Part shown: piece after piece, positions 34,645-46,545 of the stretch
Layout: every line of letters begins with the position of its first letter
Numbering within the stretch: the stretch's first letter is position 1
NCBI GenBank assembly: GCA_030386875.1
Contig: CM059569.1
Coordinates: 41,455,842 to 41,519,841 of the forward strand
Source: Morinoia aosen
Lineage: Eukaryota; Arthropoda; Malacostraca; Amphipoda; Talitridae
DNA: 64,000 nt
Reading direction: 5' to 3'
Position numbers and translations under genes: made by a program
The notes under the pieces: generated by a model
Told to the model about the DNA's origin: nothing
The model's database searches: none
Seen by the model: only the letters and a program-made list of their open reading frames with translations

Positions 34645-35025
34645 CCGGTTTGAACATACTGATTTACGTTACAGTTGGATCACGCTTTCTTATACATACC
34701 CAGCTGAAACATACTGGCCGATGTTCCTTGTTCGATCATTTTAACTGATGATGCAGTTGAAGTATGCTGAGTGATGCCGCTGTTGTAATATACTGATAAG
34801 TACCGCAGCTGTAATATACTGACTAATGCAGCAGTTGTAATATACTGACTGATTCTGAAGTTGCAATGTATTGACCGATGCTGCTGTGGTAATATACTAT
34901 TAAATGTCTTAGCTGATATATACTGATGTTGCAGTTGGAAAATGCCGATTAGTACCTCAGTTTAAAAATACTGTCTGATAACCCAATGGGAATAAGCGGA
35001 CTGATGCCGCAGGGCCACAGTTGCA
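34645..35025. repeat. Degenerate about 30-40-bp tandem repeat
   Basis: Loosely repeated ATACTGACTGATGC, GCAGTTGTAATATACTGA and similar segments about ten times. Copies are strongly diverged, so this looks like an old array. Confidence 0.75.
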
Positions 35026-35259
35026 ACACTCCCTAACTGTAATTGAAGTGAATTATGAGCTAGTGAGTGTTCTTTTCAATCATCTTCAGAAAGATGTGCT
35101 TTCGAAGAGCCCCGTCACCTGCAACAAACGTTCAAAGCTTCAATATTTTACTGACGAAGTTTGACCCGCGTCTGCGGTTGACTGAAATTCATGAAGCTAC
35201 ACTGAAAACTCAGTGGACACTTTGTACTGGATTGCTGCCTAATATATTAGTCATATTAA

Positions 35260-35478
35260 ACACTTTGAGTACGACGTGGCCACCGGCGGTCACTGAGGGG
35301 ATTTAGATAACACTGCTGATCGACCAGCAGTCACCAACTCAATTTTCATAAATACTCACTGGAAACTCATTGAAACCACGATCGGTTTAATGTTCATTAT
35401 TTTTAAAATTAACCTCTAAAATTAAATATGATTTCAGTTGAATATTGAACTTTAACTTAACCCGCCGCTCATAACATG
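35260..35478 (+). mobile_element. piggyBac-like MITE, family A, copy 4
   Basis: Preceded by TTAA (35256-35259). The left end ACACTTTGAGTACG is followed by GTGGCCACCGGCGGTCACTG, AACACTGCTGATCGACCAG, TTTTCATAAATACT, AGTTGAATATTGAACT and the right end CCCGCCGCTCATAACATGTT. This parallels the complete inverted copy at 6762-6980. No coding capacity. Confidence 0.65.
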
Positions 35479-36097
35479 TTGATTAGCCAGTAATAATCAC
35501 TCCAGAAATTATTTATACACTTTCACTACTTAGAATTATTGTAGTGTAAACTGTAATTGGTAACTGTTCGGAAAACTACTTTTAACTGGTCTTGTCGACC
35601 CAGTTGCTTAACTCTATCCTGGGGAGTTTTTTCATTATTTCGTTCAGTGCCCTGAATCTTTGGAATACTATATGAATATTAAAATACTGTCTCCAATTTA
35701 CATTTTTGAGGTCGTCTAAAATTAAAAATTCAATAACTGGAACTTCGCAGGCCAAGAAGCTGATCTACATGCTGGTAAACGTCAAGGTGTCATGGTGGGT
35801 CAAAAAAACATTCCTGAACCCTACGGGTAAGTTTTTGAGTATAACTAACACGTAACCTTGATAAAAGATAACCGAATTTTGTCAAACATAAAGTCTGGGC
35901 TAACTGCTTTGATAAAGGTAAAAGTTGAGAAAATGTTTAAAGTGTTAGAGAAACATCCAGCTGTTAGAAGAAGACAATTTCACGGTTATGTTTATGTATG
36001 TGTTATGTTTCCCTTATTTGAATATGCGTTTTTTGAAAATGTGATATTTATCAACTTAATTCGACGTGTAATGAAAATGCTGGTGATTTTTTCCCTC
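35479..36097. other. No recognised gene
   Basis: An 80-codon frame at 35858-36100 runs up to the start of the 23-bp array and has no recognisable domain. Confidence 0.5.
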
Positions 36098-36664
36098 TAG
36101 AACTATCCAATATTTCCCTCTAGAGCTGTCCAATATTTCCCTCTAGAGCTGTCCAATATTTCCCTCTAGAGCTGTTCAATATTTCCCTCTAGAGCTGTTC
36201 AATATTTCCCTCTGGAGCTGTTCAATATTTCCCTCTAGAGCTGTCCAATATTTCCCTCTAGAGCTGTCCAATATTTCCCTCTAGAGCTGTTCAATATTTC
36301 CCTCTAGAGCTGTCCAATATTTCCCTCTAGAGCTGTCCAATATTTCCCTCTAGAGCTGTTCAATATTTCCCTCTAGAGCTGTTCAATATTTCCCTCTAGA
36401 GCTGTCCAATATTTCCCTCTAGAGCTGTCCAATATTTCCCTCTAGAGCTGTTCAATATTTCCCTCTAGAGCTGTTCAATATTTCCCTCTAGAGCTGTCCA
36501 ATATTTCCCTCTAGAGCTGTTCAATATTTCCCTCTAGAGCTGTTCAATATTTCCCTCTAGAGCTGTCCAATATTTCCCTCTAGAGCTGTCCAATATTTCC
36601 CTCTAGAGCTGTTCAATATTTCCCTCTAGAGCTGTTCAATATTTCCCTCTAGAGCTGTTCAATA
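36098..36664. repeat. 23-bp minisatellite, about 25 copies
   Basis: Homogeneous tandem units of CCCTCTAGAGCTGT followed by CCAATATTT or TCAATATTT. Each unit carries the 8-bp palindrome CTCTAGAG (one unit has CTCTGGAG at about 36210). The C/T variants alternate in short blocks. Stops occur in every frame, so no ORF arises. Confidence 0.96.
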
Positions 36665-38465
36665 GGATTGTAGCTAAGATGTTTGAAACCTCTGCTCGAT
36701 TGCCTTTTTTGCCTCTGTCTCTGGTGCCTTGAACATGTAACAGTTGTATAATATGACTAGTCGTCTGTTGATAAATATTTTTGTTATACAAAATGATTTC
36801 TATTGGGTTATCTTGCATTGTGATTTCCTGAATTTTTATTGCGGCTGATTTTGCATACGCATTGGATTTACATTTTATCATTGTCACTGTAAATTTTTTC
36901 TGTGTATTTTCAGCCTGAATATGATGTTCGGAACACCAAAACGTGTTTTTTTTATAAATAAACAGTGGTATGAAATTTTATAGATTGACTGCTTTAGTAA
37001 ATATGATAATCAATTTTCTGTGTCTTTTAATGCGTGATGAACTAGAAAAATTCAACAAGGCTGAGAAGTTAGAAAAGATACAATCAAATCCAAAATAAAT
37101 GAAGTGTTGAACAACGAAAATGTTGCCCAAACTAACCATGAGTTTCAAAATGAAAGGCTCGGGCTAGAAATGAAATAATCATACACAAAATAAATTAGGT
37201 ATTTAGCAACAAAAATGTAGTCCAAAGTAACCATACTTTTCGAAACTAAAAGCTCGGGCATTTTGACGACCAACAAGTTCTTGGTACGCGCTCGGGGAGT
37301 CTCAAGAGTTTGTTTACTATAGGAGTACTCCATTCATCGGGGGCTGAGCACGAAGAGTTACACTAATTGCAATATGGTTTAAATAGCGCTGAGCTAACAC
37401 TGCTAGGAAGGCTGGCTCCAGCTCCGACGCTTCGCTCTCTTTTTCAGCGGTCAGTGTAGCTGGAGCAGCCTTTGGAGCAGGTGTGCGCCGGTCGAGCCCG
37501 TCGCGCGAACCCTGGAAAAGAGTTCCCGTGGATTTTATATTTCTTCCTTGGAACGGCGCAAAGAGTAGCACGTCCAGGAATTGCTATTGAGGTACAGGGG
37601 TGATTGGTAAATGTCTTTTTACACAATACTGACTGCGGACGGAAAATGATGTGAAAATTAGGTTTGAATGAGATTCGTTTCGTGATGTAATATAATCTTG
37701 AAGGCTTGGTCCTTGAGTTGATGTTATCAAAGAGTGATATGAGTGTGGCACGAATTTGGCTTGAGCGTGAAGTTCACATTAAGAATTGAAAAAATGCTAA
37801 TGACGTATTAGTGCTTCAGATGTGGGACAGGAAGTGCGATTAGACAGATATAAAATTCGTTTAGTGCTACTTGTAACGAACACTTTTAATTCAAGAATGG
37901 CTGTTCGCTTGGACTCATGCAGTGGCATTTTTAACTTTGTGTTAACTGATGGAATGCTGAATTGATAGAAAAGGTTCCGCTAATTTTTACAGCAGCAACG
38001 AACGCCGCTGCCATCGATTTAAATTTCTAGGCTTAATTTTTTTCGTTTTCATTAAATAACGATGCCTGTAATGACTTCGAAATGAAAATTTCAGCAATTA
38101 TGAGGTCCTTGCATCATGCAAACTTTGGTCCTTGCATCATGAACGAATCATCGAGCGACGTCTGAGAGAAGAAAATATTCCAGATAAAAAGACTAATTTG
38201 TTATGTGAGCACACTTCTAAATCTCAAATTTGTGTCCCATTCAAGTCGTGCGGTGGGTGTTTTCTAGTGAGGCCTGCATGCTTCTTTTCTCTACGATTTG
38301 ATCAGCTAATTTACGTAACGTTACTCCGGCGAATGGCAACTTGCATGGGAAAAATTACCTTGACTAAGTAAGAGCGTAGAAACGCTGATTTTGATACTGT
38401 CAGATTTATTTCTCAGTTTCAGTAATAATGACCGAACATAAATTACTATTTTATTGGCATTCTTA
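36665..38465. other. No recognised gene
   Basis: Mostly AT-rich, with a more GC-rich stretch at about 37260-37600. That stretch holds overlapping minus-strand frames of 60-84 codons without recognisable domains. Confidence 0.5.
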
Positions 38466-38469
38466 TTGT

Positions 38470-38562
38470 ATCATGAACTAGGTGTATGATGAACTGTTTG
38501 TATGATGACCTGCTGTTTGATGATCTGTTTGTTTGATGACCTGGTTGTATGATGAACTGCTA
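38470..38562. repeat. About 19-bp degenerate tandem repeat, about 5 copies
   Basis: TGTATGATGAACTG, TTTGTATGATGACCTG, TGTTTGATGATCTG, TTTGTTTGATGACCTG, GTTGTATGATGAACTG in succession. Confidence 0.85.
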
Positions 38563-39361
38563 TCTACAGAAGTTGCGTCTGTTTTCATGTTAGGAATTAA
38601 AATCTGCAAAGTTAGTCAATAAAATGTTGTGGTAGAAGTTTTTGACTGAAAACATCGCGCATTAAGGGCCACAACTTCCATTATTTGTGATATTAGTGAA
38701 ACTTTTTGGATTCATTGGAGCAATATAGCGGTTTTTGAAGGTTACTTTTAAACTGAACCATTAAAGCCACGGCCGAGAATCGAACTGGTCCTCATACAGA
38801 TTCAGTATTTCTATTCTATTCATATTATTTAGAGAAACGGTAACACGACTTGAGAGTTTTTATAATTATTGTTATTGTCATTTTTAATAATTATATAGTG
38901 TTAAAAAAATTTTTACGGAGAAAAATTTAGCCTTTTTCATGATTTGGCGTTATGTATAAAAAAGTAGTAGATCTCTCTGTCTACGCGTTCCAGAACATTT
39001 GGAGTTGATGTTTCATATATCATAAAGACAATTTTCAACGCTGAATGTTTTGGAGTAATAGAAAAATCATTTTTAGGGAAGAAAATGTGTTTAGAATGTC
39101 TTAATGGTAATTAAGCGTATGAGTGTTAAATACTTTATTCAAGCTTATTCTACCTCTATTATCAAAATGAAATTTTATTTCAAATAAAGGTTTGATGAAG
39201 TTTTCGAAAAATCTTAATTATTGAAGAGAACTGACCTGTGAAGAATGAAGAGGTGTTGACGCTGAAGGCTGTCGAAGTTCAGTGACACAAGTTTGACCTG
39301 TGTTGTGCCTCCAAGCTGGGGCCTAATTGGCTGGCTGTTGCAAGCTCACTAACTGCACTTA
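38563..39361. other. No recognised gene
   Basis: Around 38775-38790 the minus strand reads AGTTCGATTCTCGGCC, resembling a tRNA T-arm, but no A-box or cloverleaf is present. Otherwise AT-rich. Confidence 0.5.
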
Positions 39362-39635
39362 CTTGAACGCTTTATTTTGCCTTTTTGTTTGAATTTCCCG
39401 ATTGATTTCTTGCATTATTTTAAAGGTTTCTGGAGCTCAAGTGAAAGCTGGAAGGTAACGCTCTATGTCACCTCTCATTTTGGATTTGCCTATTGATTTT
39501 TTGCATTATTTTGAAGGCTTGTTGAGCTCAGGTGAATGCTGGAACATAACGCTTTATTTCTCTTTTGTTAGAATTTCCCAACTGATTTCACGCATGATTT
39601 TTATGATTCGTATAGCTGAAGCGAAAGCTGAAAAG
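39362..39635. repeat. About 95-100-bp tandem repeat, 3 copies
   Basis: Each copy has an AACGCTNTAT-like start, a GAATTTCCCGATTGATTT or GGATTTGCCTATTGATTT segment, TTGCATTATTTT, and a GAGCTCAAGTGAAAGCTGGAA or diverged AGCTGAAGCGAAAGCTGAAA end. Confidence 0.82.
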
Positions 39636-40431
39636 CAAAGGAGCAGTAATCTGCAGGTCAATCGACTAGCGTTGGCACTGGGTTAGAGTTATTGTGATTG
39701 ATGAAATATTTCGATCCAAAAGCCCTGTGGTTGAATAGAGCATTTGTCTCGCTTGCTGGTGATGAAGCATCTGGTGAGAGTGCTGAATAACATCGCATTC
39801 AGCGCGCTCTGTAAATATTCCTAAAAGCTGATATCGATGAGTAACGAGGCATGTGTTCAAGGGATCACTTCTACATCTTAGAGGTGAACCGATGTTCTTC
39901 TCCTAATTGACTTTACAACTGAAAAACATGATCAAGAGACATTTTTCGCTAGTGAACAACAAGCTTTGATAATGTTCTCTTGTTGCAAGTTTACCTTTTT
40001 TAATTTTTCCTAAATTTTTTACAATATTACCGATGTGACTGGACACTTTCATCTCTTCATTTTGATTGATGCTTGAAAATAGTTTAAATTATTTCTCTTC
40101 TTGGATTTTAAAAGTTCATCCACTTTGATTCTCTTGCTATACGACCCGTATTTGTGACAGCGAAAATATAAAACAGTGTGGAGACCAGTCCCTTTTTAAG
40201 TCACGTTTTTAAATTCATTCGACATGAGTTAAGCCCAAAGCGATTCCAATTTTTTCTTTCCGCATAAATTATCGTGGCCTTTACGACCGCGTGTGACAAA
40301 TTCGTCACACAAAAAGACAGGTTTTTTATGTCTTTAATTACATGCAGAACTTCCAGCAAATGAATGCGAATACTTGGGTGCTTGTTATCTTCATCCAGAG
40401 TTCATTGTAGAGTAAGTTTAGCGTGCGATAC
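39636..40431. other. No recognised gene
   Basis: AT-rich sequence. No repeat or ORF is supported. Confidence 0.5.
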
Positions 40432-40435
40432 TTGA

Positions 40436-40650
40436 CACATTGACTGCGATGGGTTAAACTGAAGTTCCAACTCAAATTAAAAATGGAAAGTTGTTGAAAA
40501 TTATGTAAATACCAAACGTGAATAAGGTATATTAAATACCATTAACTTAAAAAGATTGTTAAATATTTTTCAAACGACCCATTGATGGGTCGTTTCGCAG
40601 GTGGAAAAACTTAAGCACGACCCACCAGTGGGTCGTATCGCTAGCACGTG
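40436..40650 (+). mobile_element. piggyBac-like MITE, family C, copy 2
   Basis: A 215-bp element, left end CACATTGACTGCGATGGG after TTGA, right end CGTATCGCTAGCACGTG before ATAA, so the TTAA target is decayed on both sides. It is homologous to 29571-29748 (AAATACCAAACGTG / AGATGCCAAACATA, ATTAAATACCAT). It contains two near-perfect palindromes near the right end: ACGACCCATTGATGGGTCGT (40575-40594) and CGACCCACCAGTGGGTCG (40618-40635). The other copy has only one. Confidence 0.78.
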
Positions 40651-40819
40651 ATAAGTTGCTAAACGAACTTCGTGTGTGCGACGTATAGTTTGTAGCACTC
40701 CTGCTGGTTGTGCATAGCATTCAGGAAGTCAATGGCTGGAGAAGTGATTATTAGCCTGGCTTCGATCGAACCCCTGGGTACGGCATGGTACAGTTTGTGC
40801 ATTAATACAGTATACAGTT

Positions 40820-40990
40820 ATACACAAATTTTTAAAACTTGAAGAAAAAACCACAAAAGGCCATGAGCGCTTCAGCTATTGTTTACCAACGTTTATAGTA
40901 TTTAGAGACACACAAATTTTTACAACTTGAAGAAAAAAAGCACAAAAGACCCAGAGTTCTTCAGCTATTCTTTCATCAACGCTTCATGGC
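40820..40990. repeat. About 87-bp tandem duplication
   Basis: CACAAATTTTTAAAACTTGA from 40823 recurs as CACAAATTTTTACAACTTGA from 40910. Both continue through GAAGAAAAAA, CACAAAAG and TTCAGCTATT. Confidence 0.88.
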
Positions 40991-42988
40991 AGAAGGCGAC
41001 AGCTTCAATGTGACGCCTGCAAAGTACGTCACCAACGTGATTGGACCGCCAAGCTCTGTGTCGAACTCGGCATTGTTTTTCTTTTCTTTGAGCTTTTGAG
41101 AAGTTCTTTGTTGTCAAATTAGGAAGTTTGGACTCGGACCTTAAATTGGGATGGCACGCTCTGCTAATTCGTTTACTTTAAATACCAGGCGAAGGAGGAC
41201 TATGTTGCAAGGAGCAAGATTTGTAGCGTTGCATTCACGAAAAAAGGGTAATTGTTGGAACGTAGGTTTTACTTTGTGCAACTTTTGAAGTCCGAATTGT
41301 GCAACCGTAGATGACTGGTGCATGCTTTCAGTCAATAAAATTGTATTGACTCGTAACCAATTGCATTTCCAGAATTAGATATTAAGCAGTTATTGAGGAA
41401 ATCGCACTGAAGTACTGTGAGATAAAATTTGAATAGAGGAACATGAAAATGACTGTTTTTCACCCAAACTGATGAAAAAAACTCGTTCCATATCAGATGA
41501 TGGTTGGACTGTAAAGATTTTATTTTAGCTCACACTGCTCCCGGAAGTTTCACCCGCAACATCGATGCAAGCCTAATGGGCACTTTCATCTCTTACTTCC
41601 CACACACACGTTGTATTAACGTCTTCATTGTGCATTGCAATTTGAGTGCATTTTTCTGATGATCAGTGTAGAGAAAATGAAGTATTCGTTAGTAAAATAC
41701 AAGGTTCAAAAAATTTATTCATTATTTCGATATATACATGCAATCTGTCCAATTATTGTATTTCCTTCACCAGGTTTTCAAATACAACATACAGCCTTTC
41801 CTTACGTAGGAAGGAGATACGTTGACTTCAGTAATTAACTTCTTTCCAAAGTTTATTTTTTCTACGGGGAGGGAAGCATCAAGTCACGTGTTTCAACTAT
41901 TAACTGGACTCCTAAGAGTTGAATAGAAATATCCACTTAGTGCATCAGTGAAAGCATTCAAAATCATTTCTAGCTCATGTTTACATGCTTCACAGTTGTG
42001 ATCATTTCAGTTGTTTTCCTTTCCACTAGAGCGTTAATATAACCATTGAAACACTATCATCGCTTGGCAACAGATCTCACGTTTTAGAACGCCAAAATGA
42101 TATTTTTCTCGCTCATACTTGATATTGGTAAGTTTCATCGGACTATAGTTATCATTTGGAATGGAATCGAGCCAAATACCAAACACTACATAAAAAATCG
42201 ATATCATTTTAAACATTGCCCTTTGCGGTTAAACGTTGTCCTTTATTTTTAAGGTGTCAAAATCAAAATATAATTCTTTTCAGTATAGTTTTTGAAATGT
42301 CCTTGGCATCTTGCTGAGAGAATAATTTCTCCTTTTTTATTTTATTCCGATAATTAGAGCTCTGATGTCATTCCTCCAGCAGATTGAGCTCTAAGATTGC
42401 TTCAATTTCGCTTTATAGGAATAAGATTGCTTCAAATTTGCTTTATAGGAAGTCAATAATTACGATTGTTTAAAAGTGACGAGCCAATATTGACAGAAAT
42501 CGGAATAATGTTTTGCAGGACTCGTGTCTTGAAAATACTGAACTCGACCTTTCGTATAATACGAGGAAATGCATGTCACTGTTCAGTTACCCCGAAGGTA
42601 ATTTTTATTCGATGAGAGCGATGAGCGACTCATTCCGTGGTCGATTACAGCCATTTCACTACAGTGATCCTCAATTTAAGAATTTAGTTAGATTTTACTA
42701 TTATAATTATTATTTTTGTAATTAGTGTTATTTTAACTGATTTCACAGTTTATTAACAGGGAGTTTACTCGTTTGCTTTACAATTTGTTGAACATGAAGG
42801 ATCTAGCAAAATTCCGAGCTCGTCCTTCTTAATGTCGAGCACGTCGATGACGATCACAGGACATTCGTCGTGAGCTAGGTGTACGTTGTGAGGCACGATA
42901 GAGGCTAAAGACATCAGGCTTTTATTTATATTACCAAACCTAGAAAAACTAAAAATGGGAATACATTGCCCTCAATTATTAATTACGA
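40991..42988. other. No recognised gene
   Basis: About 2 kb of unremarkable DNA. A short direct duplication (ATAGGAATAAGATTGCTTCAA type) lies at about 42390-42450. Confidence 0.5.
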
Positions 42989-42999
42989 CTAGTGACATG

Positions 43000-43108
43000 T
43001 CCAGTCAAACTTCTTGGCCGGAGCATGCATGTTTTTTGCCGCCTAAGGTATTTAATTACTTGGGTGCCGAAAAACATGAATGCAGCCGGCGAAAAAGTTA
43101 GACTGGGT
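43000..43108. mobile_element. Short hairpin MITE, family E, copy 1
   Basis: A 109-bp, almost wholly self-complementary element: TCCAGTCAAACTTCTTGGCC, GGAGCATGCATGTTTTTTGC, then after a short loop GTGCCGAAAAACATGAATGC, AGCCGGCGAAAAAGTTAGAC, TGGGT. It shares sequence with the copy at 51430-51535. It interrupts dispersed repeat D, whose uninterrupted version lies at 30617. Confidence 0.85.
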
Positions 43109-43265
43109 GGGTAATACGATACTCATGTGCGTGTGTCAACTCAATCATTTCTACGAACTAAGGTTCCTTACTTTAAGATGTTTTAAAAACCAACCATACG
43201 CTTTTTGTATCATCGTTTTTAGAAACAAACCGTTTTTCTTTATTTTGACTACTTTAGCTTCTCAC
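43109..43265 (+). repeat. Dispersed repeat D, copy 2 (right part; left part is 42989-42999)
   Basis: GGGTAATACGATACTCATGTG, TTCCTTACTTTAAGAT and AGAAACAAACCGTTTTTCTTT match 30628-30752. The missing left bases CTAGTGACATG lie on the other side of the hairpin MITE. Confidence 0.72.
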
Positions 43266-44006
43266 GTTTATTCACTCCATGCCTTGTTCAATCCATAATT
43301 TTGGAGAACTTGATCTCAAACTACAGTACGACCACATCTAGGCCAAATGTACGTGTGTAAACAAACAACCAGCTCCCAACTCCCGCTTGGTGTTCTTAGT
43401 CGATATGAAACTGGTGAAATTCAAGTTTATTCTCCGATTTGTGCCTTCCTTATATTTTTTCACCAGAATCGATGGCTATGAAGGGTCGGTTATCGGTGTC
43501 ACATTAGCGAGGCCGCTGCAAAAACTCTAATGCAGAGTACACATCAGTGGCACGTGGTAAAAGAGGCTAAGTCATCCCTTACACATGTTCAAGATACTTA
43601 TTTAGAATTCGCACATGATGATAGACTTGCATAGGTAAGTATTTGGAAACATATTTTCAGTATAAAAATTTAACCCTTGAAGATTTTTCCAAAGTTTGTG
43701 TTCGACTTGAAGTTCTGGAAGCCACTTTGGTTAGCTTTGTAAAATAATATGAAAAGTATTACATATCAGGGGATATATATTTTCGTATTGAGTGAAACTG
43801 AAATCAAATTACACCACGAACAAGAAATTAGACAATATAAGTTAGCAACTATGTTTAAAACACAAATTCAAATTACTTCTCTTCTCACCGATAATTTTCG
43901 AACTTTACGAAGCGAGCCAAACATTATTGGGGCAAGGGTTAACCACCATGGCTGCCGATTTCTATAGCGGACTGTTGCCTGCAACTCAGCCACAGGAGAA
44001 ACCAAG
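43266..44006. other. No recognised gene
   Basis: Open frame at 43749-43967 (72 codons) without a recognisable domain. Confidence 0.5.
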
Positions 44007-44008
44007 TA

Positions 44009-44235
44009 CAGGGTGACCCAGAAGTAAGGTACCTTTTTTTAAAACAATCACAGCCATAAAACTACAAATGCGCAAGAGATTTAGTTAATTCAGAATGAAA
44101 GAAATGGTTTCAAATTTTTCTACCAGCGTATCAAGTCTACCGACAATCACAAAGTATTGCTCGCAAAATTCATAAAATCCACCCATTTATAGCCATAACA
44201 GTTTTAAAAAGGCACCTCACTTATGTACCATCCTG
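44009..44235. mobile_element. TA-type MITE, family F
   Basis: A 227-bp element flanked by TA (44007-44008 and 44236-44237). Terminal inverted repeats of about 37 bp: left CAGGGTGACCCAGAAGTAAG then GTACCTTTTTTTAAAAC; right, reverse-complemented, CAGGATGGTACATAAGTGAG then GTGCCTTTTTAAAAC. No ORF. The TA duplication suggests a Tc1/mariner-type mobiliser. Confidence 0.83.
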
Positions 44236-44237
44236 TA

Positions 44238-45120
44238 GCTACATTGCAGCCATCACTGAAGTGGACGAGTTAAAATCTAATTCATGCGTGTCGTCAGACA
44301 TATTACAGAGAAATATGTCATCGTGCGTGGGTTCAAGATTATTGTTGAGACATATGTCATTGTTAATTGGTTTTTCTTAAAATGTGTATATTTCTTTCAA
44401 TGGGTTATAATCAGCCCGTACACATTTTGGTCTACACACACCTGCTTTGAAGTATGAGGAGCTCGCGCCCTAATTATCTAATCAATTCTCGGCGCACCCT
44501 CTCAAAGAAAGCTCGCGTGAATTTAACAGGGAACATAAAAACATTTGAAGGGGCTGTAGAAAATTAAGGTAAAAAAAGCTCGCTCGTAATTCCCGGAACG
44601 TCAATTTGTGCCCCATGAATATTCCCAACAGTATTTTATGTTGAATTATGCCTTCTTGGTTTCTGTTGAAGTTTTGTGCAGGGGAAGAAATGTTTCAATA
44701 ATTTTGGACTATAATTTTAGCTTCTTGCTATTTCCAAAAATTCAAGCCGACAATTGTATGGGAAAGTTTTGATAATACTCCAAGGCACAGATGTTAAATT
44801 CTGCTCTCTGTTTGAGAGTTTGCTTTACCATTTCACGTACGCTGCATGCTAAAGGTAACTTTGCGTATCAAAGTTACTATATTACTTATATTACTGTATT
44901 ACTTTGTTTATTACTATACACATATAACTTCATGTTGCAGTTTGTACAATAATATAAAAAACATTGGAGTTTTAGCTTTTATAAAAAAAATCTTGTATCC
45001 TACGATTTGTTATCTTTTACACCAATATAAAATTTATTGGAACAAATTTACATGAGAGAATTTTGATTTATCCATCAATGTAATATTATCGTTTAGAAAA
45101 CTCACTTTATCGACGCAAAA
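44238..45120. other. No recognised gene
   Basis: AT-rich; a 69-codon AT-driven frame at 44846-45055 is not credible. Confidence 0.5.
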
Positions 45121-45250
45121 ATTACGTTGGAGAAAAAATTCCACATTAACTGATTACAAGTTAGCTAGTCCGTGTTTTAAGAGAAGGTTGCGCTGGAGAC
45201 AAAAAATTCCACTTTGTCTGATTATGAGTTAGCGAGTCCGTCGCTTCATT
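45121..45250. repeat. About 66-bp tandem duplication
   Basis: GTTGGAGAAAAAATTCCAC to AGTTAGCTAGTCCGTG recurs as GCTGGAGACAAAAAATTCCAC to AGTTAGCGAGTCCGTC. Confidence 0.85.
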
Positions 45251-46540
45251 AAAAGCAAACTTTGCAAAGTCTCGTTACCGTCAGGACAAAGCTGCTTTTC
45301 CATTATGTTTCCAATGAGGATTTGAGCGCCAGATTATTTGGACGGTGAAACTTCGGCTCAATCTACGCGCATTAATTCTGAAGCACATTGCTCTGAGTTG
45401 CGAAACTAATCCCTACAATCTTTCCTCTAATGAACACCAACTTCTGCAATCGTTCTCGGATACGATTGTTTAAAATAAATTCCTGAATATTCATCCAAGT
45501 TTAGTGACTCATTGAAATAAATCACAGCGCGACGGATATTAGTTTACTCCTCAAAAGTTCTGTAAGTACAGCCTCGTTTCTCACGAAGTTATTATTCACA
45601 GAACACCTTTTGCGTTTTGACATTGGTCAGAAAAGAATGAATTAAAATGATTCCCATCAATATAGATGTTTAATAAAGAACAAGCAAGATCTTTATAATT
45701 GATGGAGGTTAAGAAAGTTCCAGACTAAAAACATATTTGTGAATCACATCCAGATATCAATTTTTGGCATCTACGAATCCCTAATGAACATGGATACTCC
45801 AAGTTGGCCTATACGCTACTCGTTAACAATACACTCCTGCTTCTTTACAGTAAATCAAGTTGGCGTTGTTTCCTCCAAAGTCAAAGTTTACATTATCGAA
45901 ACGTAAGACGTAGGTAAATAAGAGGAAGGAAAAGTGAACCCTCGTACTGACTGAGCGCAGCAGCGAGGGAAGATGTATGCAGGAGGCTGGCAGATGATGA
46001 TGGAGGGCATTTCGAGAAGGCGTGAGGGCTCCATTATTTACGCTGCGCCTCATCTTGGCAGTTTGCCTTCCAGTTGTTAACAGAAGGCACAAAAATAAGC
46101 AGAGAAGATAGTGAATGATGGGCTGATGGATACAGCACCTGAGAGAAAGAGAAGCTATGTGTAGGTGTACGTTGGTACCATGGATGTTGAGGATGTTCAC
46201 TTAAAAAATTCAACATGGATGTTGAGACCTTGATTAATTTCTGCGTGAAGTTTATGGTCGTGCATGTGTAGAATAGCGAAGGGAAAATGGGAATGAAATA
46301 CATGAAGAAATCTTTCTTCAGTGAGTTGAGCTAAATGTAGATAATGCGCGAAAAAATACGTTAGAAGATTCGACAATATGCAGTTGAAAAATCGGAAATG
46401 AGATATTTCAAATCTGACAAATTATTAGTTCACGCATGAGAAAGTCGGAGATTTATAACGCCTCTATCGACCTTTGAAGGATAATTAGAAATTTTAAAAA
46501 TTCCTTTCTGAGCTCTATTCTGAAGACTATTATGAGCTCT
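45251..46540. other. No recognised gene; purine-rich plus strand
   Basis: 45900-46320 is purine-biased on the plus strand, giving stop-poor minus frames of 89 and 125 codons rich in L, S and H. They overlap each other in different frames and show no domain. A direct duplication, GAGCTCTATTCTGAAGA, occurs at about 46509 and 46533. Confidence 0.5.
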
Positions 46541-46545
46541 ATTCT

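Noticed and set aside
38770..38795. tRNA T-arm-like sequence on the minus strand
   Set aside because: Only a B-box-like stretch; no A-box, anticodon arm or acceptor stem.
40755..40785. B-box-like GGGGTTCGATCGAAGCC on the minus strand
   Set aside because: No A-box or cloverleaf in the preceding 90 bp.
45823..46303. 125- and 89-codon minus-strand frames
   Set aside because: They overlap each other in different frames within a purine-biased tract; composition explains the lack of stops.
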